DNA of 64,000 bases from Parcubacteria bacterium C7867-008 (GTDB lineage Bacteria > Patescibacteria > Paceibacteria > UBA9973 > UBA2103), in contig LFCR01000004.1 of assembly GCA_001189215.1 (NCBI GenBank), positions 186,001-250,000 on the forward strand, given 5' to 3'. A program made the translations under genes and the position numbers. Below, in pieces: positions 39,227 through 47,317 of the stretch. Below the pieces are notes generated by a model, which made no database searches, was not told where the DNA came from, and was given only the letters and a program-made list of their open reading frames with translations. Positions within the stretch are counted from its first letter, which is position 1. Every line of letters begins with the position of its first letter.

Positions 39227-40304
39227 GTACCGAAACAATCCGTACGTAAAAAGTACGGTGCACATAATTGCCCTTCAGATTGTTCTTACCATCCTAACGA
39301 TTGCGGTCTTTGGTTGGGGTTTGCAGTACTCGCAGACACAAATTGTTGGGTCTATTAGTGAACACATAGCAGAAGCAATGCGTGGTGGCATCACTAATAG
39401 CAATACACTCAGTCATACAATAACTGAGGTCCGTACAGACACGATTGCGTATGTATTCGTGATACTTATCCTATTGACCGTTGTGTTCGGCTTCCTAGCT
39501 GCACGCTTCGCACTACGTCCTACACGAGATTCACTTCAATTCCAGAAACGTTTCATTGGCAATGTTGCTCACGAGATTCGTACACCGCTTGCCATAATTA
39601 AAACAAGTACTGAAGTTGCATTGATGGATCCTCGTGTATCTACAGATATTCGAGAGACTCTTACACAAACCATTACTGAACTCGATAGGATTTCTGAGAC
39701 TATCAATAATCTCCTTTCCTTCGATAACCTTATACGGCCTGGTCGGATAAAGTCTGAGTGTGTTGATGTGGCTAGTCTTATACGCACGGTCTCCGAAAGA
39801 CATCACGCACTCGCAGACTCTAGAGGCGTTATGTTACGCATACATATTCCCGATGGCGAGTATATGGTGTTGGGTAACGCGGTTGCACTTGATCAAGTAC
39901 TCACCAACCTTATTAAAAATGCCATCAACTATACACCAGAAAATAAAGGTGGCTCTGTATCGGTATCAATAGAAGCGGATTATCGTGGACGAATTATTAT
40001 ATCAATCGTAGATACCGGTATTGGTATTGCACAAAAGGATCTGTATCACATATTTGAACCATTTTATCGTGCAGAAACATCACGCAATCGCGGCGTGGGC
40101 GGTGGAACTTCTGGACTTGGACTTGCAATTGTAAACGAAATCGTACGGTTACATCGTGGCACCATCACCGTTCGCAGTGCGGTAGGCCACGGGACAACCA
40201 TGGAGCTATGTTTTCCAAATGTTAATGATCCATCAAATAAACGGAGGTTTAAAGATCATGGGTTAGATGAAACGGTGCAGGAAGTACAAATGAATCTTGG
40301 GTAG
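39165..40304 (+). CDS. Membrane sensor histidine kinase
   Basis: The frame opens at ATG 39165, overlapping the regulator gene by 62 bp; TTG 39207 would shorten the overlap. There are two membrane helices (about 30-52, IIALQIVLTILTIAVFGWGL, and about 92-115) around a short outside loop of some 40 residues. HisKA has H136 in GNVAHEIRTPLAII, and HATPase_c shows NLIKNAINYTPE, DTGIGIAQKD and GGGTSGLGLAIV. It phosphorylates the upstream regulator. The small sensor loop suggests membrane or ion sensing, or partner control. Confidence 0.92.
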   Translation: MQMPTPSSKRFEVLGTDLTDKYRNNPYVKSTVHIIALQIVLTILTIAVFGWGLQYSQTQIVGSISEHIAEAMRGGITNSNTLSHTITEVRTDTIAYVFVILILLTVVFGFLAARFALRPTRDSLQFQKRFIGNVAHEIRTPLAIIKTSTEVALMDPRVSTDIRETLTQTITELDRISETINNLLSFDNLIRPGRIKSECVDVASLIRTVSERHHALADSRGVMLRIHIPDGEYMVLGNAVALDQVLTNLIKNAINYTPENKGGSVSVSIEADYRGRIIISIVDTGIGIAQKDLYHIFEPFYRAETSRNRGVGGGTSGLGLAIVNEIVRLHRGTITVRSAVGHGTTMELCFPNVNDPSNKRRFKDHGLDETVQEVQMNLG

Positions 40305-40313
40305 TACGTAGAA

Positions 40314-40337
40314 GACCGCCCCATTGCTGAGGCGGTC
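40314..40337. terminator. Hairpin between kinase gene and orphan gene 40365
   Basis: GACCGCC (40314-40320)/GGCGGTC (40331-40337) with a 10-nt loop lies between convergent genes; T tails are weak on both sides. Confidence 0.6.
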
Positions 40338-40364
40338 CATAGATGTTTTGTCCTGTCGAGTAGA

Positions 40365-40712
40365 CTAGGACTTCTTGGGGAGCAACAGACAGGCCTTCCG
40401 TTCGTCCTCGTCGGACGGCTTGTTGCAGTTCACGTAGTAGGTGTGGTCGCTGCCGGGTTTGATCCCGTAGAAGATCCACGTCAGGTGCTGGTTGCCCAGC
40501 CGATCGGTCAAGACCTGGAAGGTCTTATTCTTGCCGACGATCGTCCGCACCCGCTCGGTAGTGACGGTGGTCGGCGGTACGAACGGCTGCGGACTCTTCA
40601 TGAAAGGCATCTGCCCCGCAGTGCAGCACGACCGAAGCGGCTTATCCTTGCCCGCAGCGAAAGCGGGGGTGGCGAGCGCAATAATGCTCAACGCAATCAA
40701 CACACGGTTCAT
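40365..40712 (-). CDS. Orphan cassette gene: small secreted cysteine-containing protein (115 aa)
   Basis: ATG 40712 has GGAG 7 nt upstream. A textbook signal peptide (MNRVLIALSIIALATPAFA, cleavage before AGKDKP) leads to a mature protein of about 95 residues with cysteines in RSCCTAG, VNCNKP and KACLLL. No family is recognised. GC content and codon use differ strongly from the adjacent kinase and beta-helix genes. Its promoter carries a perfect 21-bp palindrome, so it is probably tightly repressed and induced by some signal. Confidence 0.72.
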   Translation of the reverse strand: MNRVLIALSIIALATPAFAAGKDKPLRSCCTAGQMPFMKSPQPFVPPTTVTTERVRTIVGKNKTFQVLTDRLGNQHLTWIFYGIKPGSDHTYYVNCNKPSDEDERKACLLLPKKS

Positions 40713-40762
40713 CGAAGTGCTCCTGGAAGCGGGTTGCTGGTTGAATAGTTCGTAGTCTAATC

Positions 40763-40793
40763 GAACATTATACTATAATGTTCTATTTGTCAA
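40763..40793 (-). promoter_or_regulatory. Promoter with 21-bp perfect palindromic operator, gene 40365-40712
   Basis: Minus sense TTGACA (40793-40788), 17-bp spacer, TAATGT (40770-40765). Bases 40763-40783 form a perfect 10+1+10 palindrome (arms GAACATTATA and TATAATGTTC) covering the -10 and most of the spacer. Confidence 0.82.
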
Positions 40794-40846
40794 TATTATA
40801 CAAATCAATCTGGCATAATAGAAGCACCAGAAACTGATTAGATATT

Positions 40847-42859
40847 ATGGCAGAGCAGAAACTACTTGACCTTATTTCTTTAAAATTAAACTCAGGGATG
40901 TCTGAGGAAGACGTTCGAACATCACTTGATGGGAAGGGGTGGTCTGCTGGAGATATAAATGGTGCACTTGCAATCTACAAGATTCAAAAGAGTCCTTCAC
41001 CTAGTTTTAAGAGATACGAAAGAATACCGTCATTGGAAGCTTCTGCATCATCCACAACTACACGCATATTTCAATTCGTGATAATCATAGTGTTGCTCGT
41101 GTCAGCTCCTGGAGCGTATGGTTTAGTCACAAGCATATTTATTCCTGCAATTAAAAATGAGCCAGTGGTTGTAAAGGATTCTTTGAAGGGATACGATCTG
41201 CTTCGCGATGTTCCATCATTAATTCCGGTAGCACCAATTGGTACCAAAAAAGTTGCTGTGGTTAAAGATACAGACAATGTAGTATCATCGAACCCCGTAC
41301 AGGCGGACCCATCTCAATCAATAAAAAACGAACCAAAAATAACAAGCACAGGGGCAGTAGCAGCTGCAAAACCAACCGTAATATTTAAATCAGATCAATC
41401 TTCTGTTGTTGTCGGTTCGCGCATTTTACTTAGCTGGAAGGCAGCGAACGCAACGAGTTGTTCTGGAAATCAATTTGAAACAAATGATAGAACTGAAAGT
41501 AGCATACACGTGCGACTTCATGGCAGCACACAATTCACAATCACTTGTGTAGGTTCAGGCGGTTCTGTTTCCGAAAGCACCACAGTGGCTACAGTTCCTG
41601 CGACAACTTCCCCAACGCCGACCCCAACACCTGAGCCGACGCCAATTCCTACCCCAACACCGGTTCCTGAACCAACTCCAACACCTACTCCAAGCCCTAC
41701 ACCTTCACCAACTCCAAGTCCCACCCCGACCCCTGCACCCAGCTATCCAACAGCAGCAACAACTTCGGCTGGTATTTGGGAAAAAGTGAAAGCATCTCAC
41801 GATGGAGATACTGTGCTGGTTGCTCCTGGTGCCTACAGCACCCTCAGTATGAAAAACTTCAAATTCACTGGAAGTGGGGTGACTATTAAATCTGCAGATC
41901 CTTCACAACCGGCAGTTATTAGTAGTATTGATATTCAATATAGCTCTGGACTTAAGTTCACGGATATGACATTCCTAGCTCTTGGGGGAGGTCGAGCAGT
42001 TAACGTCATTAATTCTTCTAATATTCAGTTTCAGCGAGTAGATATCCATGGTGACGGAACTCGCAATGGCAGTGCAAGCCTCTTCCGAGATAGCAGTAAC
42101 ATAAGCCTTAAGGATTCACATGTACACAATCTTGGGTTTGGAGTTGGACACCTAACCGTCTCATCCCTGAACATATCGAATAATACTATCGATCATATAC
42201 AGAGCGACGGTATAAGTGGAGGTGGTTCAAGTAACGTGACTGTTAACGGTAACGTAATTTCATCATTCTTCCCTCTCTCTGGAGATCATCCAGATGGTAT
42301 TCAATTCTACGGTGGAGATTCTAATGTAAGTATCACTAACAATACTATCTATCGAGGATCTGGTAGCGGCATACCCATGCAAGGTATTTTCTTAGAGCGT
42401 GTAACAGGGGTAACGATCACGGGTAACGCCATGGTTGGTACCCTATATAACGGCATATCGGTATCCGAAGGAAGCAATACACTTATTCAAGACAACTTTA
42501 TCCAGGGGTATACGGACTACCCTGCACGTATTATCGTCCGTGGCGCAAGTGCAAACGCTACTGTTAGAGACAACACCACACAACTAATCTCAAACTTTGA
42601 AGATAAAGGTCCTAACCCAGGGTACGTAGAGACAAATAATACAATTATTAATGCCGTATCACCTGGCAGCACATCAGATATAAACGCGTGGCTTTCATCT
42701 CACGGTCGTTCATCGGTTGCTGTTTCTGTAACGAATCACTCATTTGCACTTAGTGATATTTGGACCAATATCGCACAGCGCAGCAGCAAAACACTGACTG
42801 CTTCAGTACTTAATGCAATAGATTCTCTACTGCATTTGATACAAGACCTCAGGTCTTAA
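40847..42859 (+). CDS. Membrane-anchored surface protein with Pro/Thr stalk and parallel beta-helix
   Basis: The 670-aa protein starts with a short helical domain (about 1-48) on the cytoplasmic side, then one membrane helix at about 74-98. Outside it has an Ig-like beta domain (about 175-245, with a Cys pair), a stalk of alternating Pro/Thr/Ser (about 250-300) and a right-handed beta-helix of NosD/pectate-lyase style (about 310-600) rich in repeated NNTI, SNVT and GNxI turns. Such helices bind or cleave polysaccharides; no catalytic residues can be named. Its 3' end overlaps the convergent ABC permease gene by 11 bp. Confidence 0.82.
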   Translation: MAEQKLLDLISLKLNSGMSEEDVRTSLDGKGWSAGDINGALAIYKIQKSPSPSFKRYERIPSLEASASSTTTRIFQFVIIIVLLVSAPGAYGLVTSIFIPAIKNEPVVVKDSLKGYDLLRDVPSLIPVAPIGTKKVAVVKDTDNVVSSNPVQADPSQSIKNEPKITSTGAVAAAKPTVIFKSDQSSVVVGSRILLSWKAANATSCSGNQFETNDRTESSIHVRLHGSTQFTITCVGSGGSVSESTTVATVPATTSPTPTPTPEPTPIPTPTPVPEPTPTPTPSPTPSPTPSPTPTPAPSYPTAATTSAGIWEKVKASHDGDTVLVAPGAYSTLSMKNFKFTGSGVTIKSADPSQPAVISSIDIQYSSGLKFTDMTFLALGGGRAVNVINSSNIQFQRVDIHGDGTRNGSASLFRDSSNISLKDSHVHNLGFGVGHLTVSSLNISNNTIDHIQSDGISGGGSSNVTVNGNVISSFFPLSGDHPDGIQFYGGDSNVSITNNTIYRGSGSGIPMQGIFLERVTGVTITGNAMVGTLYNGISVSEGSNTLIQDNFIQGYTDYPARIIVRGASANATVRDNTTQLISNFEDKGPNPGYVETNNTIINAVSPGSTSDINAWLSSHGRSSVAVSVTNHSFALSDIWTNIAQRSSKTLTASVLNAIDSLLHLIQDLRS

Positions 42860-43649
42860 GACCTGTTCCTCGTTTGAAGAAGAAGAGAGTGAGCACAATT
42901 AGCACGGCAATGATGCCATACATAACAATGAAGCAGGTACTGAGTGGCACATCACTTATACCAAGGAACCCATACCGAAATGCATTCACCATGTATAGGA
43001 TCGGATTGAAGAGAGACAACGTGTGGAAGAACGGAGGTAACTGATCGATGGAATAGAAAATACCACCAAGATACGTTAGTGGCGTAAGGACAAAGGTTGG
43101 AACGATATTGATCGCATCAAAGGATTTTGCAAACATACCGTTCACCAGACCTGCGAATGAGAATAGGAGTGAGGTTAGAACAGCTGCAAGTATGACGATA
43201 GCTACGTTGAATACTACAAGCTTTGTGAAGAAGAGCGACACCCCAATCACCAGAACACCAACAAGGAGACCTCGCATGACGCCACCTGTTACGTACCCAG
43301 CAATTATCACCCAGTCTGGCATTGGAGACGCAAACAGTTCATCAATGGTGTGCATCCACTTTGCAAAATAGAACGTGGAGACCGTATTCATGTACGAACT
43401 AGTGATAATTGCCATCATTACCAACCCGGGCACAATGAACAACATGTATGAGAATCCCTCAATAGCATCAACTTGAGAACCAATGAATGCTCCAAAGATA
43501 GCAAAATAGAGTGCCGTTGTAATTATCGGGGGAAGAAGCGTCTGAGACCAGATGCGAATGATACGGATGAATTCCTTACGAATCATCGTGTAATAGCCGA
43601 TAAGAATCGGTGCACGATCAGGATGCGCAGGAGTGATAGTTGGTTCCAT
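42849..43649 (-). CDS. ABC-2 type transporter permease
   Basis: The 266-residue protein has a cytoplasmic start, an amphipathic elbow (YTMIRKEFIRIIRIWSQTLLPP) and six hydrophobic segments, with SFAGLVNGMFAKSFDAINIV and TPLTYLGGIFYSIDQLPPFF typical of ABC-2 permeases. It pairs with the ATPase encoded 4 nt upstream. ABC-2 systems export polysaccharides, lipids or drugs; the substrate is not evident, but the surface-sugar genes nearby make a glycan or lipid possible. Confidence 0.92.
   Translation of the reverse strand: MEPTITPAHPDRAPILIGYYTMIRKEFIRIIRIWSQTLLPPIITTALYFAIFGAFIGSQVDAIEGFSYMLFIVPGLVMMAIITSSYMNTVSTFYFAKWMHTIDELFASPMPDWVIIAGYVTGGVMRGLLVGVLVIGVSLFFTKLVVFNVAIVILAAVLTSLLFSFAGLVNGMFAKSFDAINIVPTFVLTPLTYLGGIFYSIDQLPPFFHTLSLFNPILYMVNAFRYGFLGISDVPLSTCFIVMYGIIAVLIVLTLFFFKRGTGLKT
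42850..42865. repeat. 16-bp palindrome at overlapping convergent stops
   Basis: CAGGTCTT/AAGACCTG is perfect and covers the ends of the beta-helix and permease genes. It may help termination on both strands. Confidence 0.55.
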
Positions 43650-43653
43650 ACAG

Positions 43654-44607
43654 TTATTTCTTCTCGATAAGATTCACGAACACCTCTTCCAAACGACTCC
43701 CGGTATTGCGTACATTCATCACTTCAATGCCTATTGAAGCAAGTTTACGGAATGAATCGTTGGCAGACTGCTTATGTTCAAGCTTTACCTCAAACGTAGT
43801 TTCATCAATCTTTTTGATTGGGTATCCACGAAGGAGTTCCATATCAGCAAGAGTAATGGGGTCCTTAGTATCAATAAGCAGTGTTGCGGTATTCAAACTA
43901 CTGAGAAGACCTTTTACACTTCCCTCTTTGATAATCTCACCCTGATTGATGATGGCAACACGACGACAGAGATGTTCCGCCTCTTCTAGGTAATGCGTAG
44001 TGAGGATGATAGTGGTGCCTGCTTCGTTAAGTTCCCGAAGGAAGTCCCACATACCGCGGCGCAGTTCAACATCAACACCTGCCGTTGGTTCGTCTAGAAG
44101 TAAGACACGTGGCTTATGCACGAGTGCACGTGCAATGAGAAGTCGACGCTTCATACCTCCGGAGAGATGCTGCGCCATATCATTACGCTTTTCCCATAGA
44201 GAAAGATCTTTAAGAACCTTCTCAGCATGGGGTAGAGCTTCCACACGTGAAATACCGTAGTATCCAGCCTGATCAAGCACGATGTCTATTACCTTTTCGA
44301 AGATATTAAAATTAAGCTCCTGAGGAACCAGCCCGATATATCCTTTTGCTTGATCTGGGTGGTCATCAATTGAAATACCGTGGATATGAACAGAGCCAGC
44401 ATTCTTCATTGAAAGTCCGGAGACGATAGAAATGAGAGAGGTCTTACCCGCACCATTAGGCCCGAGAAAAGCAAAGAATTCACCTTGAGGTACCGTAAGT
44501 GAAACACTTTTTAGAGCCTCTGTGCCCGGCTTTTTCTTGCTTCCTGGATAGGTCTTTGTGAGACCAATGATCTCAAGTGCGGGAACAGATGATGCGTCAG
44601 GAGACAT
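43654..44607 (-). CDS. ABC-2 type transporter ATP-binding protein
   Basis: The 317-aa ATPase has Walker A GPNGAGKTSLI, the Q-loop in GLVPQELNF, signature LSGGMKRRLLIARAL, Walker B VLLLDEPTAGVD and the H-loop TTHYLEEAE. The last ~80 residues form the regulatory extension of CcmA/DrrA-type ATPases. It dimerises to drive the adjacent permease. It begins downstream of a 25-aa mini-gene and its terminator. Confidence 0.94.
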   Translation of the reverse strand: MSPDASSVPALEIIGLTKTYPGSKKKPGTEALKSVSLTVPQGEFFAFLGPNGAGKTSLISIVSGLSMKNAGSVHIHGISIDDHPDQAKGYIGLVPQELNFNIFEKVIDIVLDQAGYYGISRVEALPHAEKVLKDLSLWEKRNDMAQHLSGGMKRRLLIARALVHKPRVLLLDEPTAGVDVELRRGMWDFLRELNEAGTTIILTTHYLEEAEHLCRRVAIINQGEIIKEGSVKGLLSSLNTATLLIDTKDPITLADMELLRGYPIKKIDETTFEVKLEHKQSANDSFRKLASIGIEVMNVRNTGSRLEEVFVNLIEKK

Positions 44608-44642
44608 GATAATGGCAGTATACCGTGTAGCTCTGAGAGAGA

Positions 44643-44670
44643 CAAAAACGCACCCGGAGGTGCGTTTTTG
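44643..44670 (-). terminator. Terminator after 25-aa mini-gene
   Basis: A perfect 12-bp stem CAAAAACGCACC/GGTGCGTTTTTG with a 4-nt loop. It begins right after the mini-gene stop on the minus strand, 36 nt before the ABC ATPase ATG. Confidence 0.85.
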
Positions 44671-44748
44671 CTACGTAAGAAGATGAATGTACGGCCTAGT
44701 TGTAAAAAGTGGTTCAGCACGAATGCCGAACATAAGCCGCACATGCAT
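44671..44748 (-). CDS. Possible 25-aa peptide gene
   Basis: ATG 44748 encodes MHVRLMFGIRAEPLFTTRP and six further residues (YIHLLT), ending TAG one base before the terminator stem. GAGGT lies 2 nt before the ATG; a second ATG (MFGIRAEP) lies 15 nt further and is better spaced. With a near-consensus promoter at 44765-44793 and a strong terminator, this is a complete mini-transcription unit of about 100 nt. It could instead be a small RNA or an attenuator for the ABC genes downstream. Confidence 0.4.
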   Translation of the reverse strand: MHVRLMFGIRAEPLFTTRPYIHLLT

Positions 44749-44764
44749 TACCTCACGTACACCT

Positions 44765-44793
44765 ACTATAGTATAGGTGGTTTAAAAAGTCAA
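44765..44793 (-). promoter_or_regulatory. Promoter of 25-aa mini-gene
   Basis: Minus sense TTGACT (44793-44788), exactly 17 bp, TATAGT (44770-44765). CTATA-C-TATAG (44766-44776) overlaps the -10. Confidence 0.75.
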
Positions 44794-44822
44794 ATGATTC
44801 CTAGCACGGTACACTGCGTCTA

Positions 44823-45233
44823 ATGCAGTACTTTAGAAGCAAGGCATTCAGACGATTCCTACGATATGCCCTAGTGGGCGGAAGTACCCTTACGTTTGAT
44901 CTCATTCTTCTCTATATAGCGACAGATATCTATGGTGTTCCCTACTACATTTCAACACCTATAGCATTCCTCATTGCGGTTTCTCTAAACTATGTCATCA
45001 GTCGCCGTTTTGTATTTAAAGGCACTGAACGACGAATGCATCATGGATATGCCTACTTCATGACCATAGGGTTTATAGGATCACTGCTAACCACAGGTTT
45101 GGTAACAATTGTGGTGAGTACGACTGGCCTTTATTACCTATATGCACGATTCATTGTTGCCACAATCATTGGCTTAGGAAATTACCTTTTTAATCTGTAC
45201 GTAAACTTTAGGGTTGTTGGTAAGCACCACTAG
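44823..45233 (+). CDS. GtrA-family membrane protein
   Basis: The 136-aa protein has four hydrophobic segments and the GtrA start FRRFLRYALVGGSTLTFDLILLY, SLNYVISRRFVF and the end LFNLYVNFRVV. GtrA proteins help move or bind lipid-linked sugars (undecaprenyl phosphate glucose flippase in O-antigen modification). It fits the glycan-related genes nearby. TACACT 7 nt before the ATG suggests a leaderless transcript. Its stop overlaps that of the convergent Nudix gene (CTAG). Confidence 0.9.
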   Translation: MQYFRSKAFRRFLRYALVGGSTLTFDLILLYIATDIYGVPYYISTPIAFLIAVSLNYVISRRFVFKGTERRMHHGYAYFMTIGFIGSLLTTGLVTIVVSTTGLYYLYARFIVATIIGLGNYLFNLYVNFRVVGKHH

Positions 45234-45718
45234 ACATCAATCCGGGGATTGCAGTCCTCAAAAGGCAAAAAATCAATATTTATGAAATCTTTAGTGCGTT
45301 CTCGATAATAGACGTTTGCATTAAAGGGTTCACCAGAGATGGCGCGAGCAAACCACATGTGATCTGAACCGAGCATTCGGTCATACGGAATATCTTCTAT
45401 GTCATACCAGTTTGGGATCATATCCGCAGTCTCTACCAGCTCTCCTTCAAACGTGTCAGTACGGTATACGTGTACTTGGAAGTCAGGTTCTCCTGCTGCA
45501 AAAAAGGTAATGATCGCAACTTTTTTAAGATACTCAGGGAAAAGCTCAATACCAAGCTCTTCATCGGTCTCCCGTATTAGACACTCTAAAACTGACTCTC
45601 CTGGATCAAGCTTCCCACCAGGACCGTTAAGTGTACCTGTGCCTATCTCTCCTTTCTTCTTCTCACCCAGCAATACCTTTCCGTCTTTCACAATGATGGC
45701 CAGTGTTGCAACTTTCAT
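45230..45718 (-). CDS. Nudix hydrolase, MutT/MTH1-like
   Basis: The 162-aa protein has GPGGKLDPGESVLECLIRET then DEELGI as Nudix box, preceded by NGPGGK as in MTH1-type enzymes that sanitise oxidised purine dNTPs. The region DMIPNWYDIEDIPYDRMLGSD also resembles MTH1 (a W/D-rich substrate pocket). Role: removal of 8-oxo-dGTP or 2-OH-dATP is a good guess, but specificity is not proven by sequence. Confidence 0.88.
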   Translation of the reverse strand: MKVATLAIIVKDGKVLLGEKKKGEIGTGTLNGPGGKLDPGESVLECLIRETDEELGIELFPEYLKKVAIITFFAAGEPDFQVHVYRTDTFEGELVETADMIPNWYDIEDIPYDRMLGSDHMWFARAISGEPFNANVYYRERTKDFINIDFLPFEDCNPRIDV

Positions 45719-45809
45719 GTAATAAGCGTACCACCATAGTTCATGCGTTATACACGTATCCCCCTAAACCAAGAACGATAATATAAGCTATATTATAGGT
45801 ACGATTCTT

Positions 45810-46181
45810 ATGCTAGAACTCTCCCACCGCTATCATGAAGACCGACCTTGGGGGTCATTTGATCGCTTTACCGAAAATGAACCCTCGGAAGTGAAGTTTT
45901 TGAATGTTGAGGCTGGAAAGCGTTTTTCCCTACAGAGACACTCGAAACGTTCAGAGTTCTGGAAGACTATTAAAGGGAGTGGGGTGGCAGAGGTAGACGG
46001 CATAGAATATCCAATGGAAATTGATAGCGAGGTAACAATCCCGCTAGGTTCAACACATCGGCTTACTGGTGGTCCCAATGGTATTACGGTACTTGAGATT
46101 GCTCTAGGAGAATTTGATGAGGATGACATTGAACGATTAGAAGATGATTTTGGGCGTGTAGCTGAGAATACTCATGGATAG
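45810..46181 (+). CDS. Mannose-6-phosphate isomerase/GDP-mannose pyrophosphorylase-type cupin (type II PMI domain)
   Basis: The 123-residue single cupin starts ERPWG-like (HEDRPWGSFDRF), has VEAGKRFSLQRHSKRSEFWKTI with metal-binding H and E, and IPLGSTHRLTG. It matches the C-terminal PMI domain of bifunctional ManC/AlgA enzymes, here alone. It should interconvert mannose-6-P and fructose-6-P, the first step to GDP-mannose. It overlaps the following GH130 gene by 8 bp and leads the mannose gene set. Confidence 0.88.
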   Translation: MLELSHRYHEDRPWGSFDRFTENEPSEVKFLNVEAGKRFSLQRHSKRSEFWKTIKGSGVAEVDGIEYPMEIDSEVTIPLGSTHRLTGGPNGITVLEIALGEFDEDDIERLEDDFGRVAENTHG

Positions 46182-47316
46182 CAGCCTGCTGTTCTTCCTT
46201 TTTGTTGTACTCGTCGCTTTCTTTGTAACCGGACTCTTTTTATATGGGGTATGGGATCTTATACGTTCCTTTGCAAAGAAAACACGTTTACTTGAAACAA
46301 TACTTGAAGCACTTAGATTCGGTAAGTCAGGGTCCAACCCTCTTTTAAAGAAGGGGTCATATGAGTGGGAGGCACAAGCAGTACTTAACCCTGCCGCGGT
46401 AGCGACCGACGACAAGACACACCTTTTCTACCGAGCTATCGGTAATGACGGAGTGTCTCGACTTGGATATGCATCATCTGAAGATGGTACAAATTTTAAT
46501 GAGCGACTTCCCTACCCGGTATTCTCCGCAGAAAGTCTTCGAAACGGTACCTACAGATATGATCCTGTCTTATATCCCTCTGGCGGTAGCTGGGGAGGAA
46601 CAGAAGATCCTCGTGCCGTGATAATTGATGGCATCGTATACCTAACCTTCAACATGTTTGATGGTTGGGACAACATGCGTGTGATGCTCACCACCCTTTC
46701 GGTTGAAGATCTCGAAGCAAAGCGATGGAACTGGAGTACTCCAACCTTCCTCTCACCACGGGGTCAGCGACATAAGAACTGGGTTCTATTTCCCGAGAAG
46801 ATCCATGGGAAGTTTGCCATCCTGCACAATCTACACACTGAAGATTCTGATCGCGTTCGTGTCGACTATGTAGATGATCCTCTTCGTATTGGTACAGAGC
46901 TTCCCAACATTGAGAGTCCTGATCCAAATGCGCTACCCGATCATCCTGTTGCCTGGCACAAGCGCATGCGTAGTGTAGGGCCACCACCTATAAAGACAGG
47001 GTTTGGTTGGTTGCTTCTGTATCACGGTACCGATGAAGAGTCACACAAATATAAGATGGGGGCTGCGCTCCTTGATCTAAATGATCCTACTAAGATAATT
47101 GCGCGTGCTCCGTCACCCGTACTCGTTCCTGATGCTTCATACGAAAATGAGGGCAAGCCGGGTATCGTATATGGCTGTGGCGCAGTAGTTAAAGACGACA
47201 TTCTGCATGTGTACTATGGCGGTGCTGATCAAGTGGTATGTAGTGCATCTGCACACCTCCCCACGTTCTTAAAGACCCTTATTGGTCACGGGGCACCAAC
47301 ACTCGCAACACCATAA
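46174..47316 (+). CDS. Membrane-anchored GH130-family glycosidase/phosphorylase
   Basis: The 380-aa protein has an N-terminal membrane helix (LLFFLFVVLVAFFVTGLFLYG) followed by a five-bladed beta-propeller of GH130 type: KTHLFYRAIGNDGVSRLGYASS, GGTEDPRAVIIDG, LFPEKIHGKFAILHN and VYGCGAVVKDDILHVYYGGADQ. GH130 enzymes phosphorolyse or hydrolyse beta-1,2- or beta-1,4-mannosides, giving mannose-1-phosphate when they are phosphorylases. The anchor would place the propeller at the membrane; which side is uncertain. Next gene 1 nt downstream. Confidence 0.86.
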   Translation: MDSSLLFFLFVVLVAFFVTGLFLYGVWDLIRSFAKKTRLLETILEALRFGKSGSNPLLKKGSYEWEAQAVLNPAAVATDDKTHLFYRAIGNDGVSRLGYASSEDGTNFNERLPYPVFSAESLRNGTYRYDPVLYPSGGSWGGTEDPRAVIIDGIVYLTFNMFDGWDNMRVMLTTLSVEDLEAKRWNWSTPTFLSPRGQRHKNWVLFPEKIHGKFAILHNLHTEDSDRVRVDYVDDPLRIGTELPNIESPDPNALPDHPVAWHKRMRSVGPPPIKTGFGWLLLYHGTDEESHKYKMGAALLDLNDPTKIIARAPSPVLVPDASYENEGKPGIVYGCGAVVKDDILHVYYGGADQVVCSASAHLPTFLKTLIGHGAPTLATP

Positions 47317-47317
47317 T

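Noticed and set aside
41518..41724. Gly/Val repeat frame on the minus strand
   Set aside because: Shadow of the Pro/Thr stalk codons in the beta-helix gene.
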